From: Rhodothermales bacterium
GTDB taxonomy: Bacteria; Bacteroidota; Rhodothermia; Rhodothermales; UBA10348
Length of the DNA stretch: 14,019 nt
Assembly: GCA_013003255.1 (NCBI GenBank)
Contig: JABDJZ010000077.1
Location: forward strand, 1-14,019
Reading direction: 5' to 3'
The notes under the pieces were generated by a model, which worked only from the letters and a program-made list of their open reading frames with translations, was not told the origin of the DNA and did not search any database. Position 1 is the stretch's first letter, and every line of letters starts with the position of its first letter. Made by a program: the position numbers and the translations under genes. This document shows, one piece after another, positions 1 to 6,649 of this stretch.

Positions 1-410
1 AGCCAGAGTCCGGTCACCAGAAAGGCGTCCCGCGAGCCGGTCTGCAGCGCCAGGAGTGTGACCAGAATGCCGTTCTGAAGGAGGGCGATGACAAGCCCAC
101 CCAGGAACGCCTGTCGCGGGACAATCAAGAGGGATTCCCTTTCAGAGGACGGGAAGAGCCCCACCAGAAATCCGACGAGGGTCTTGACCAACATGTGCAG
201 GCCCCACGTATCGTAGACGGCGTCCATGAGGAGGCCGCAGCCGAAGCCGGTAAAGGCACCCACTCGTCGCCCGTGGTTCAGTCCGAGCCAGGCAACGAAC
301 AGGAGCACGACGTCCGGATAGGTGCCCCACAGTTGGAGCCGCCCGAATACGAGCCACTGCGCGGCCACGATCAGAATGCCGTAGAGGATGCGGCTTGCGA
401 CGACGGGCAT
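1..410 (-). CDS. mreD: Rod shape-determining protein MreD (partial, C-terminus outside window)
   Basis: MreD is an inner-membrane protein of the elongasome (with MreB, MreC, RodA and PBP2) that guides side-wall peptidoglycan synthesis. The frame beginning with ATG at 408-410 stays open to the window edge and gives about 136 residues. It is very hydrophobic and has several membrane segments. The family pattern is visible: a Y-P-D-V-V-L-L segment near residues 31-37, followed by G-R-R-V-G-A-F-T-G-F-G-C-G-L-L-M-D-A near residues 47-64. No good Shine-Dalgarno precedes the ATG, and no in-frame ATG was seen just upstream, so the start is chosen on family length. It is divergent from the DUF3098 gene, with a 137-bp shared upstream region. 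MreC/MreB would be expected further upstream or elsewhere and are not in view. The family assignment rests on hydrophobicity and the PD...GF..GLxMD pattern, so it is good but not certain. Confidence 0.8.
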   Translation of the reverse strand, partial: MPVVASRILYGILIVAAQWLVFGRLQLWGTYPDVVLLFVAWLGLNHGRRVGAFTGFGCGLLMDAVYDTWGLHMLVKTLVGFLVGLFPSSERESLLIVPRQAFLGGLVIALLQNGILVTLLALQTGSRDAFLVTGLW

Positions 411-547
411 TCGTTGGCGGGGAGGAGACGATTGGGATGGGTTTGAAAGGTAAAGGAGTCCCGCGCGGCGCGCTGCAAATCCGATAGCTGGATTTTGGCG
501 GAACCTCTCTGTAGTCAACCGGATTCGAAGCGCCCAACCGAATCGCC

Positions 548-811
548 ATGGCCAAGCGTAGAACACAGAAGAACCGCGGACGGAAAGGATCAGCTTCCCT
601 GGTCTTCGAGCGCCGTAACTACGTGCTGTTGCTGGCCGGACTTGCCGTCGTGGTTCTCGGCTACGTGATGATGCGGATGGAGAACGAGGTAGATGGATTC
701 ATCTCCCTGTACGTCGCGCCCCTGCTGATTCTGGGCGGGTACCTCGAGATCATCTACGCCATCCTGTGGCGTCCCCGCGACGAAGGTCAGCGGGCCGGAT
801 CGCAGCAGTAG
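548..811 (+). CDS. DUF3098 family small membrane protein
   Basis: An 87-residue membrane protein of unknown function. It has a basic N-terminus (residues 1-23, rich in Arg and Lys) and two predicted membrane segments at about 25-42 and 52-73, followed by a charged tail. The pattern of F/Y-x-L-L-x-x-G-L-x-V-V-x-L-G-Y in the first helix and A-P-L-L-I-L-G-G-Y-x-x-x-I-Y-A-I in the second, ending in a W-R-P motif, matches the DUF3098 family. As I recall, this family is mostly found in Bacteroidota relatives, often near ftsX and uppP. Those neighbours are absent here; the gene sits alone between divergent mreD and convergent namZ. The ATG at 548 lies in GCC-ATG-GCC context without a clear Shine-Dalgarno. 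The positive-inside rule suggests both termini are cytoplasmic. No catalytic motif is visible. Confidence 0.8.
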   Translation: MAKRRTQKNRGRKGSASLVFERRNYVLLLAGLAVVVLGYVMMRMENEVDGFISLYVAPLLILGGYLEIIYAILWRPRDEGQRAGSQQ

Positions 812-823
812 GAGACTTCGGGA

Positions 824-847
824 GCGCCCCTCAACCCGGACGGGCGC
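824..847. terminator. GC-rich hairpin between convergent genes
   Basis: A perfect 6-bp inverted repeat (GCGCCC at 824-829, GGGCGC at 842-847) with a 12-nt loop lies between the stop of the DUF3098 gene and the convergent stop of namZ. Its placement suggests a bidirectional transcription end. There is no T-tract on either side, so it is not a classical intrinsic terminator. Confidence 0.4.
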
Positions 848-861
848 AGTAGAAGACCGGA

Positions 862-2103
862 TCAGTCGTAGAGGAGATACGGCCGGCGCAGTTCCTCGAA
901 TGCCCGGACCTCCTCGGCCCAGGATTCGACAATGGTCTTGGCATCGTCACCCCTGACCAGTGCCTCATAGAGACGGTCCGTTCCAGCCAGTCGCGCCATT
1001 CCTGCCTGTCGAAGGACTTCGGGGCCCTGTTGATCAACCAGCGCGCGCAGTACTGCGATTCCCAATGCCAGTGGCCGGACCTCGCTGGGCTCATTCACCG
1101 TCACGGTCACGCCGTTGAGTGACGTGCCGAGATGTCTCGGATTGGTGGACTTGCCCGGAATGGACTCGGGGGCGTAGGTCAGCGCTTGCGCCGCGACGCC
1201 GGGTACGTCGGTGTTCAGGATTCCAACCACCTTGCCATTGTCCAGACCCGGCGCGCCAAACTGCAGGAACGGGTTCGGCGTCCCGCGTCCCTCGTTGGCG
1301 GTTGTCGCCTCAAGCAGACACATGCCCGGATACACCAGGGCATTCTCAAACCGGGGGATGTTGGGGCTGGTCGGAATCCATGCCTCGGCATCGGACCAGA
1401 GTTCGGCCCGGGTCCAGCCTTCGACTTCGACCACGGAGAGGTCCAGCGAATCGGCCCCCTCAATCCATCCCTGGCCCTTGACCATTGCGGCCAACTCGCC
1501 GACCGTCATTCCATGCTGGATGGGAATGGGATACGGCCCGACAAAGGACTCGAAGCCGGGCTCCAGCACATACCCATCAACGAGCAAACCACCCAGTGGA
1601 TTTGGTCTGTCGAGAACCACGAAGGGCACTCCGGCCTGGGCTGCCGCCTCCATAGACTCGCCCATGGTGGCGATGTACGTGTAGAAGCGTGCGCCAATGT
1701 CCTGGATGTCGAACACCAGCACGTCGATGCCCGCCAGCACGGCCGGGTCCGGCTCCCGCCGGCTACCATAAAGACTGTAGACGGGAACGCCCGTCCGGTC
1801 ATCGACACCGTCCTCGACCGCAAGTCCGGCATCCGCATCGCCCCGAAGCCCGTGTTCGGGGCCGAAGAGCGCCACCAGTTCGACGTTCGGTGCGTCGTGG
1901 ATGAGGTCCGCCAGATGGCCGTCACCTGATCGGGACGTCTGATTGGCAATCAGCCCGACGCGGAGCCCATCAAGGGATGCAAACGACTCGGCGACGAGGA
2001 TATCCGCGCCGGTACGAAAGTCGGGCTCCACGGGGGGATCCGATGCCGGCGCCTGTTGACAGGCCGCAAGGCATAGTCCGAGGAGTAGAGCCCGGAGCGT
2101 CAC
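862..2103 (-). CDS. namZ: NamZ-like exo-beta-N-acetylmuramidase (DUF1343, GH171 family) lipoprotein
   Basis: 413 residues with a GTG start. The N-terminus is a lipoprotein signal with lipobox L12-A-A-C15, so the mature protein should be lipid-anchored in the envelope. The body is a clear DUF1343 protein: G-L-R-V-G-L-I-A-N-Q-T-S (46-57), F-G-P-E-H-G (80-85), F-D-I-Q-D-I-G-A-R-F-Y-T-Y (131-143), D-R-P-N-P-L-G-G (165-172), H197-G-M-T-V-G-E and a late A-N-E-G-R-G-T motif (269-275). Characterised members (B. subtilis NamZ/YbbC) remove terminal MurNAc from peptidoglycan fragments. E83 and the D132/D135 pair are probably in the active site, but this is inferred from conservation. The start overlaps the ndk stop by 4 bp (GTGA), so translation is probably coupled. 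The role would be cell-wall turnover or recycling; no MurNAc importer or kinase lies beside it. The family is certain, the exact substrate inferred. Confidence 0.88.
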   Translation of the reverse strand: MTLRALLLGLCLAACQQAPASDPPVEPDFRTGADILVAESFASLDGLRVGLIANQTSRSGDGHLADLIHDAPNVELVALFGPEHGLRGDADAGLAVEDGVDDRTGVPVYSLYGSRREPDPAVLAGIDVLVFDIQDIGARFYTYIATMGESMEAAAQAGVPFVVLDRPNPLGGLLVDGYVLEPGFESFVGPYPIPIQHGMTVGELAAMVKGQGWIEGADSLDLSVVEVEGWTRAELWSDAEAWIPTSPNIPRFENALVYPGMCLLEATTANEGRGTPNPFLQFGAPGLDNGKVVGILNTDVPGVAAQALTYAPESIPGKSTNPRHLGTSLNGVTVTVNEPSEVRPLALGIAVLRALVDQQGPEVLRQAGMARLAGTDRLYEALVRGDDAKTIVESWAEEVRAFEELRRPYLLYD

Positions 2104-2528
2104 GAGTTGGCGACGATAACGTGCTCAGGGAAGAAGAAGTTGGCCTCCAGACGGCCGTTCTCCACCGAGTCGGAACCATGCACGGCGTTCTTGCCCTTGG
2201 ATTCTGCAAGGTCGGCGCGAATCGTGCCGGGCGCTGCCTCGGCCGGATCCGTCGCACCAATCAGCGCGCGGTAGTCGGCGATGGCATTCTCCTTCTCGAG
2301 GACCATCGGGACGCAGGGACCGCTCGACATGAACTCGGTGAGTTCGCCAAAGAAGGGGCGCTCGGCGTGGACCGCGTAGAACCCTTCGGCCTCCGCTTTG
2401 GTCAGGCGGACCATCTTGATGGCGCGAAGCTTGAAGCCAGCCTCCTGGATGCGGCGAAGGATCTCTCCGACCTGGTTCTTGGAGACGGAGTCGGGCTTGC
2501 AGATGGCGAGAGTACGTTCGACGGCCAT
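2100..2528 (-). CDS. ndk: Nucleoside diphosphate kinase
   Basis: 142 residues, the usual length for Ndk. The cytoplasmic enzyme moves the gamma-phosphate of ATP to nucleoside diphosphates through a phospho-histidine. It begins M-A-V-E-R-T-L-A-I-C-K-P-D (K11 contacts phosphate), has E-R-P-F-F near 56-60, and carries the active-site motif N-A-V-H-G-S-D-S with catalytic H117. The reading frame continues 24 codons upstream (to 2600), but the family begins at the ATG at 2526-2528, so that start is used. No strong Shine-Dalgarno is present. It is the upstream gene of a pair with namZ (4-bp GTGA overlap) and lies 132 bp downstream of a small lipoprotein gene on the same strand. All key residues are present and nothing looks broken. 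Confidence 0.97.
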   Translation of the reverse strand: MAVERTLAICKPDSVSKNQVGEILRRIQEAGFKLRAIKMVRLTKAEAEGFYAVHAERPFFGELTEFMSSGPCVPMVLEKENAIADYRALIGATDPAEAAPGTIRADLAESKGKNAVHGSDSVENGRLEANFFFPEHVIVANS

Positions 2529-2660
2529 GACCTGGAATTGAGTAAGCAGTGGAAAGCCAATGGGTGGGATGGCGCGGACCCTGCCCGCGCAGCCCTGCAA
2601 GAATAGGGTGCCGGCTCCCGATAGCGTGGGGAAAAGTCCGTGAAACGGCTTTGCCGGGGC

Positions 2661-3119
2661 CTACCGCTCGATCAGAATGGTCGCGACGTACGTGCCCTCA
2701 TTCGGGAGCCCGTCCGGCTCGGGGTAGGGCGTCAGCTCCAGGAGTTGAAAACGCTCCTGCCGGTGCTGCACGTAGTTGTTGACGCGATAGGGCGTCGGGA
2801 CCTGCCCCGGAATCTCAAGGATGATCTGCGAATCGTCCCCGACCCCTCTGGCAATGTCCAGCAGGATGCCTGCCTTGCCCGGGCTGACACAAACGGCGGC
2901 CTGCGGACAGCGGGCATCTTCCAGCACGAGGGCGAACGTGACCGTCATGTCCGCGATCTCCAGGTAGGCCTCGTCGCCGACGCGGATCTCAAAGGGTACC
3001 TCAGCCTCCACGTCAAACGACTGGAATCCCCGGCTCGCCGGGTCCTCGTTCAGCGCGTCCACAGCGAAGTCGCGGCACCCGGCAAACAGGAGAAGAAAGA
3101 GAAGGGGGAAGACCCGCAT
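2661..3119 (-). CDS. Small secreted lipoprotein with D-x-R-C-P-(x4)-C motif, function unknown
   Basis: 152 residues from the ATG at 3117-3119. The first 15 residues form a short hydrophobic signal ending L-F-A-G-C15. Phe at -3 is a slightly unusual lipobox, but the pattern fits export and lipidation. The middle carries D-A-R-C-P-Q-A-A-V-C (68-77). This resembles a motif in uncharacterised secreted proteins, commonly D-S-R-C-P-x-x-x-x-C-x-W-x-G. The two cysteines (C71, C77) could pair as a disulfide. Sequence around 40-70 and 95-150 looks beta-strand rich, consistent with a small beta-sandwich. The open frame extends 49 codons upstream, but that part is basic, lacks a signal peptide and overlaps the promoter region, so the later ATG is chosen. 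The gene lies 132 bp upstream of ndk and is divergent from the aminotransferase. No function can be assigned. Confidence 0.72.
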   Translation of the reverse strand: MRVFPLLFLLLFAGCRDFAVDALNEDPASRGFQSFDVEAEVPFEIRVGDEAYLEIADMTVTFALVLEDARCPQAAVCVSPGKAGILLDIARGVGDDSQIILEIPGQVPTPYRVNNYVQHRQERFQLLELTPYPEPDGLPNEGTYVATILIER

Positions 3120-3141
3120 GAGGTAACCGCTCGTTGAAAGA

Positions 3142-3173
3142 CAAAGGTCTCCCTTTAGCCTGCGGATCACAAG
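3142..3173 (-). promoter_or_regulatory. Candidate Bacteroidota-type promoter for the lipoprotein gene
   Basis: Read on the minus strand, CTTG (3170-3173) is followed after 20 bp by GACCTTTG (3142-3149). The Bacteroidota sigma-A consensus is TTTG or TTG, then 19-21 bp, then TAnnTTTG. The match is 5 of 6 fixed bases at -7, with the right spacing. It would place the transcript start about 15-20 bp before the lipoprotein ATG. Chance matches to so short a motif are common. Confidence 0.35.
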
Positions 3174-3335
3174 GTGTAAGTGCCGCGCGGGTCCGGAACC
3201 GGGCTGATCCGTGCCTCGGTGCCGTTCAATTGCGTTGGGCCGGGTACTTTGGGATGCGCGGTTCATGGGACTCTACCGATGGACTGCCCCGATAAGACCA
3301 AATAGTGTGCCCGACTCCGAAGCACGCCCACCTAC

Positions 3336-4433
3336 ATGCCCAGAGACCAGTTTCCCGCACTCCAGAAATCCACCTACCTCAACACGGCCGGTGGCGCGCC
3401 CATCCCGTTGGCCGCGCACGCCGCGGCCGTCCAGTACTACCAGGAGTCCCTGGAAGACGGTGATGTCTACTGGAACACGTGGCTGGAGCGAACGGACAAC
3501 GCCCGCAGGGAGGTGGGTGAACTGGTCGGAGCGTCCGCCCGACACGTGGCCTTCCTGGGCAATGCCTCGGCAGGGCTGAATCTGGTGGCAGACCTCGATG
3601 AACCCGGCGTGTTCGCGTCGGCCGATTCGGAGTTTCCTTCCTGCACGCTGCCCTGGCTGCGTCGCGGATTCAAACACGCCCGCTGGCGGACCCGGGAAGA
3701 CGGCGCGTTTGACGTGGATGACATCGCTCGCGTCGCCGGCAACGCCACGGTGCTCGTAGTGAGCTGGGTCCAGTTTGCAAGTGGGTTCCGGGCAGACCTT
3801 GCCGCCATCTCGGACTTCTGCGCCTCCCGGGGAATCCGGCTGGTCGTGGATGGCACTCAGGCGGTTGGAGCTTTCCCACTGGATGCCACGGAGCTTGGAA
3901 TCGATGCCCTGGTGTTCAGCGGCTACAAGTGGCTGACAGCGGGGTACGGAGTGGCCGGTCTGGTCATGCCCAAGGGCCTGCCGGAACTGGGTTCACCGCA
4001 TGCGGGATGGCGGAGCCAGGTCGACCCCTTTGATCTCCGTTCCGACGTTGTGGCACCAGGCCTGGACGGCGCTCACGCCGAGGCGGGTCACCCGCCCTTT
4101 CCGGCGGTCTTCTCACTGGGTGCCTCCGCCGCACTGTGGAATGGCCAGGGGACAAGAGCCACGAGCCAGCGCATCCTGAGCCTTGTGGGGCATCTAAACC
4201 AAGGACTGGAGCGAATTGGCGTGCCGGTCCTTTCTCCGAGCGATCCGCGGCTTCAGTCCGGCATCGTGCTGTTGGACGTGAAGGATCCGGCGGATGTGGC
4301 CCGTCAATTGTCGAAGCGGGGGATCGTCACATCGGCGCGTCGGGCCGGACTCAGGGTCTCGGTCCACGCATACAACACGGCGGACGAATTGGATCTGCTG
4401 GTGGGCGAACTGGCTGGGATACTGGGCCGGTAG
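3336..4433 (+). CDS. Class V aminotransferase-fold PLP-dependent enzyme
   Basis: 365 residues, a cytoplasmic fold-type I PLP enzyme of the class V family (cysteine desulfurase, kynureninase and isopenicillin-N epimerase relatives). Visible features are the N-terminal Y-L-N-T-A-G-G-A-P (14-22), D-G-T-Q-A-V-G-A-F (172-180) where D172 and Q175 should contact the pyridine ring and phenolic oxygen, and S-G-Y-K-W-L (195-200) with K198 as the Schiff-base lysine. Near the C-terminus, L-R-V-S-V-H-A-Y-N-T-A-D-E-L-D supplies the Arg expected to bind substrate carboxylate. The mobile catalytic Cys loop of SufS/CsdA desulfurases was not seen, so sulfur transfer is unlikely; an epimerase, lyase or aminotransferase reaction is more probable. 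The start is ATG at 3336 with little Shine-Dalgarno. It stands alone, divergent from the lipoprotein and convergent with the PP2C gene (24-bp gap), so context gives no substrate. Confidence 0.87.
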   Translation: MPRDQFPALQKSTYLNTAGGAPIPLAAHAAAVQYYQESLEDGDVYWNTWLERTDNARREVGELVGASARHVAFLGNASAGLNLVADLDEPGVFASADSEFPSCTLPWLRRGFKHARWRTREDGAFDVDDIARVAGNATVLVVSWVQFASGFRADLAAISDFCASRGIRLVVDGTQAVGAFPLDATELGIDALVFSGYKWLTAGYGVAGLVMPKGLPELGSPHAGWRSQVDPFDLRSDVVAPGLDGAHAEAGHPPFPAVFSLGASAALWNGQGTRATSQRILSLVGHLNQGLERIGVPVLSPSDPRLQSGIVLLDVKDPADVARQLSKRGIVTSARRAGLRVSVHAYNTADELDLLVGELAGILGR

Positions 4434-4452
4434 TCGGCCGGGATTCCCGGGA
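4425..4452. terminator. Palindromic segment between convergent stops
   Basis: GGCCG (4425-4429) and CGGCC (4435-4439) form a 5-bp stem whose loop contains the aminotransferase TAG stop. The 8-bp palindrome TCCCGGGA (4445-4452) follows at once. Both sit at the junction of two convergent genes only 24 bp apart, so a shared transcription end here is plausible. There is no T-tract and the stems are short. Confidence 0.3.
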
Positions 4453-4457
4453 GTACG

Positions 4458-5633
4458 CTACGCCTTGCGGTCCGCCTGGTCACCGAATGGCGAGAACCAC
4501 CGCGGGGTCTGACGCTGGCGCAGGGCTTGACGGGCAAGCCAGAATACCAGGATGTCGTCCGCGAACTCCGGCAGGGTGCTCTTCTCCAGGATATGCTCCA
4601 GGAGCCTGTCGATGGGCTGATCCTCACGGTAAAACCCGGGGATGATGTCCATCAGACCGCCTTCACCAAGCTGCGCGCCACCTTCCATCTCCTGTTCCAG
4701 GAGTCCGTCGGTGTAGGCCACGAACGCACTTTCCGGAGCAAGCTCCAGGGTGGTGTCCGTGAACTCAGCCATCGGATCCAGTCCGAGGATGATGTCGCTG
4801 TACGGGACCACCTCGGCCTTGCTGGGGGAGACGATCAGCGGTCGGCAGTGACCGGCATTGGCGTAGGTCAGTTCGTTCTTGGCCGGCTCCCATCGGGCGA
4901 GCAGGAGGGAGGCGAACGTTTCCTCCATGGTGGGGTCATCCATGAGGACCTGGTTCACGCGCTGCATGAGCAGGGCGGGAGATCGGGTCTCACGGAGTGT
5001 TCCGTGCAGCGTACTGCGCACGTAACCCAGGAAGCTGAATGCGTAGAACTTGGCCTGCAGTCCCTTGCCCATCACATCACCGATGGTGATGTAGAAGGTG
5101 CCGGGTTCTGCTTCGGTCCAGTCGAAAAGGTCTCCGCCACCATGCTCCTTCGGGTTGTTGAAGAAGTGGGAGCTGTACCCCTCGACCGTCGGAAGCTTCT
5201 TCGGCATGAGCTTCTGTGAGAAGTCCTGGCCGATCTTCACGTCCAACTGGGACTGGAAGATGGCGGTCCGCTCGAGCAGTCGCTCAATGCGAGTCAGCAG
5301 TGCGTCGATGTCGAATGGCTTGGTGATGTAATCATCCACGCCGGTGCGACGACCCTTGAGACGGCTGTTTTCGTCCGCCTTCGCCGTAAGGAAGATGAAC
5401 GGAATCGCTCGGGTTTCGCGGGTCTTCTGAAGCTCGGCCTGGAGGGCGAACCCGTCCATGCGCGGCATCATGATGTCGGATACCACCAGATCAGGGAGTT
5501 CTTCCTTGACCCTCTCGAGCGCTTCCTCACCATTGGCCGCGGTGCGGACGCGATACAGCTTGCTCAGGCGGTACTCTAACAGCCTGCGCAGCGTATGCTC
5601 GTCTTCGACGACTAAAATGGAATGTTGAGCCAT
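4458..5633 (-). CDS. Response regulator with PP2C-type (SpoIIE/RsbU-like) serine phosphatase output
   Basis: 391 residues from the ATG at 5631-5633. Residues 4-120 are a CheY-like receiver: acidic pair E10-D11, phospho-acceptor D53 in S-D-I-M-M-P-R-M-D-G, T83, and K105 in T-K-P-F-D. A short helical linker (112-145) leads to a PPM/SpoIIE-type phosphatase. Its metal-binding motifs are G-G-G-D-L-F-D (D168), I-G-D-V-M-G-K-G (D186), Y-T-D-G-L-L-E (D309) and F-A-D-D-I-L-V (D359/D360). All metal aspartates look intact, so it should be active. The expected job is to dephosphorylate the STAS antagonist encoded two genes upstream when a sensor kinase phosphorylates D53; no histidine kinase is in view. 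The frame opens further upstream (ATG at 5675), but receiver domains begin a few residues before the I-L-V-V-E-D motif, so 5633 is preferred. Its start overlaps the kinase gene by 22 bp. Confidence 0.92.
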   Translation of the reverse strand: MAQHSILVVEDEHTLRRLLEYRLSKLYRVRTAANGEEALERVKEELPDLVVSDIMMPRMDGFALQAELQKTRETRAIPFIFLTAKADENSRLKGRRTGVDDYITKPFDIDALLTRIERLLERTAIFQSQLDVKIGQDFSQKLMPKKLPTVEGYSSHFFNNPKEHGGGDLFDWTEAEPGTFYITIGDVMGKGLQAKFYAFSFLGYVRSTLHGTLRETRSPALLMQRVNQVLMDDPTMEETFASLLLARWEPAKNELTYANAGHCRPLIVSPSKAEVVPYSDIILGLDPMAEFTDTTLELAPESAFVAYTDGLLEQEMEGGAQLGEGGLMDIIPGFYREDQPIDRLLEHILEKSTLPEFADDILVFWLARQALRQRQTPRWFSPFGDQADRKA

Positions 5634-6064
5634 GGATCTTCGTCTGCCGAAACAGAGAACTCTAGACGATGACATCCGTCATCATCTCGGTGGTAATTCA
5701 TGTATTCGGTAGCTGCATCCAACATGAGCAGCCCCATACCGCGTTCGGGGAGCACGGGAAGAGCCCCGCGCCTTTCGTTCAGGTAGGTACCCAGATCAAA
5801 GCCATCCGAATTGTCAACGATGACGCATCGGACGCGTTTTCCGTTGGGCGTCACGTCCATGTGGATCTCGGGGGTCCGATCTCCGAAATGGGCGTGCTGC
5901 ACAAGGTTGGCCAACCACTCGTGGACGGCCAGCTTCATGAGCTGAACCTTGTCGGCGTCGAAGGCAGGCGAGAACACGCCGCTGTTCTCCCAATGGTCGA
6001 ACAGGGCATGGACCTCGTCAATGACGCGCTCCAGGTCTCCGAATTGTTGGCGGGCGGAATTCAC
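5612..6064 (-). CDS. RsbW-like anti-sigma/switch serine kinase (GHKL ATPase)
   Basis: 150 residues with a GTG start at 6062-6064. It is a single HATPase_c domain of the RsbW/SpoIIAB type, which in partner switching phosphorylates a STAS protein and sequesters a target such as a sigma factor. The N-box is A-V-H-E-W-L-A-N-L-V-Q-H-A (46-58; E49 and N53 for Mg-ATP). The G1 box is V-D-N-S-D-G-F-D (83-90), where the usual D-x-G-x-G is loosened to D-N-S-D-G. The G2 region is E-R-G-M-G-L-L-M-L (108-115). The C-terminus (W-L-N-I-P-F) extends a little past the domain. It lies 29 bp after the STAS gene and its last 22 bp overlap the phosphatase gene, so the three are almost certainly one operon. The target that the kinase sequesters is not encoded nearby. 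Confidence 0.88.
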   Translation of the reverse strand: MNSARQQFGDLERVIDEVHALFDHWENSGVFSPAFDADKVQLMKLAVHEWLANLVQHAHFGDRTPEIHMDVTPNGKRVRCVIVDNSDGFDLGTYLNERRGALPVLPERGMGLLMLDAATEYMNYHRDDDGCHRLEFSVSADEDPWLNIPF

Positions 6065-6093
6065 GTTACAGGCTCAAGTGAGGTCTGGAGGGA

Positions 6094-6447
6094 CTACTTG
6101 ACGGCTTCGCGAGCAGCGTCGAGGGAGGGGAACTGGCGGAAGACCTTGTAGGTCCGCGTCAGCTGCACCACTACCTGTACCGGACGGGACACAGCGGCAA
6201 ATACCACCTGGCCATCCAGCGGCGAAACCTGCCGGTAGAGCGAGAAAATGGATCCGAGTCCCGTGGAATCAAGGATTCCCGTCTCGGAAAAGTCGAGGAC
6301 GAAGTTGCGGACGCCCGCGCGGACCTGCTCCTGGCAGGCTGCTTTGAAATCGGACGCGTTCCTGAAGTCCAGGGCTTTGCCGACGTGTACTACGACGGTC
6401 TGCTGGTTCCAGGATTCCACCGTGAAGTTCATTGATGTGACTTGCAT
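6094..6447 (-). CDS. STAS-domain anti-sigma factor antagonist
   Basis: 117 residues if begun at the ATG at 6445-6447. A GTG at 6480 would add 11 residues and an ATG at 6432 would remove five; no Shine-Dalgarno settles it. The fold is a single STAS domain of the RsbV/SpoIIAA type. The signature near the phosphorylation site is G-I-L-D-S-T-G-L-G-S (57-66), with S61 as the expected target of the partner kinase; the strand F-V-L-D-F-S precedes it. In the usual scheme the unphosphorylated form binds the kinase and frees its target, while the PP2C phosphatase restores this form. It is the first gene of a three-gene minus-strand operon and is divergent from the B3/B4 gene, with about 200 bp between them. 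That gap holds no convincing promoter match and only a weak 5-bp inverted repeat. Confidence 0.9.
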   Translation of the reverse strand: MQVTSMNFTVESWNQQTVVVHVGKALDFRNASDFKAACQEQVRAGVRNFVLDFSETGILDSTGLGSIFSLYRQVSPLDGQVVFAAVSRPVQVVVQLTRTYKVFRQFPSLDAAREAVK

Positions 6448-6649
6448 GGCCGGAGCTGTCTTGGTTGTGTACGCATTCACTGACCCGTAGTATCGGCGGC
6501 CATTGATGGGGCTAAAGTGATCCGGCGGTCTTAAATGCCGGGCTTTCTACTCCATCAGGTGATCTCGTTCCCGAACCGCCGGAATCGACCGTTCGAGTGC
6601 GAGGAACAACCGGGATGTCCACCCGAATACACGGGATTACAAGCCGACC

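Noticed and set aside
142..555. Open frame of 137 codons on the minus strand
   Set aside because: It overlaps mreD in another frame, is rich in Arg, Pro and Ser as expected for a GC-rich shadow, and has no domain pattern.
1132..1929. Long plus-strand open frame (265 codons) opposite namZ
   Set aside because: It is antisense to a gene with strong DUF1343 motifs, and its composition is that of a mirror frame.
2529..2600. 24-codon N-terminal extension of Ndk
   Set aside because: Ndk proteins begin close to the E-R-T-L-x-I-x-K-P motif, and the extension has no conserved sequence.
2598..2605. Minus-strand TATTCTTG, a -7-like box upstream of ndk
   Set aside because: No TTG or TTTG element occurs at the required 19-21 bp spacing.
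3120..3266. 49-codon upstream extension of the small lipoprotein
   Set aside because: It would bury the signal peptide inside the protein and run over the candidate promoter.
5074..5092. Perfect 8-bp inverted repeat (ACATCACC, GAT, GGTGATGT)
   Set aside because: It lies within the codons of the conserved phosphatase motif I-T-I-G-D-V-M, so the coding need explains it.
5634..5675. Earlier ATG for the receiver-PP2C protein
   Set aside because: Receiver domains begin just before the I-L-V-V-E-D strand; the extra 14 residues look like translated overlap with the kinase gene.
6522..6541. CCGGC/GCCGG inverted repeat with a 10-nt loop in the STAS-B3/B4 divergent region
   Set aside because: Five pairs with a long loop is within chance in GC-rich DNA, and no promoter elements line up with it.
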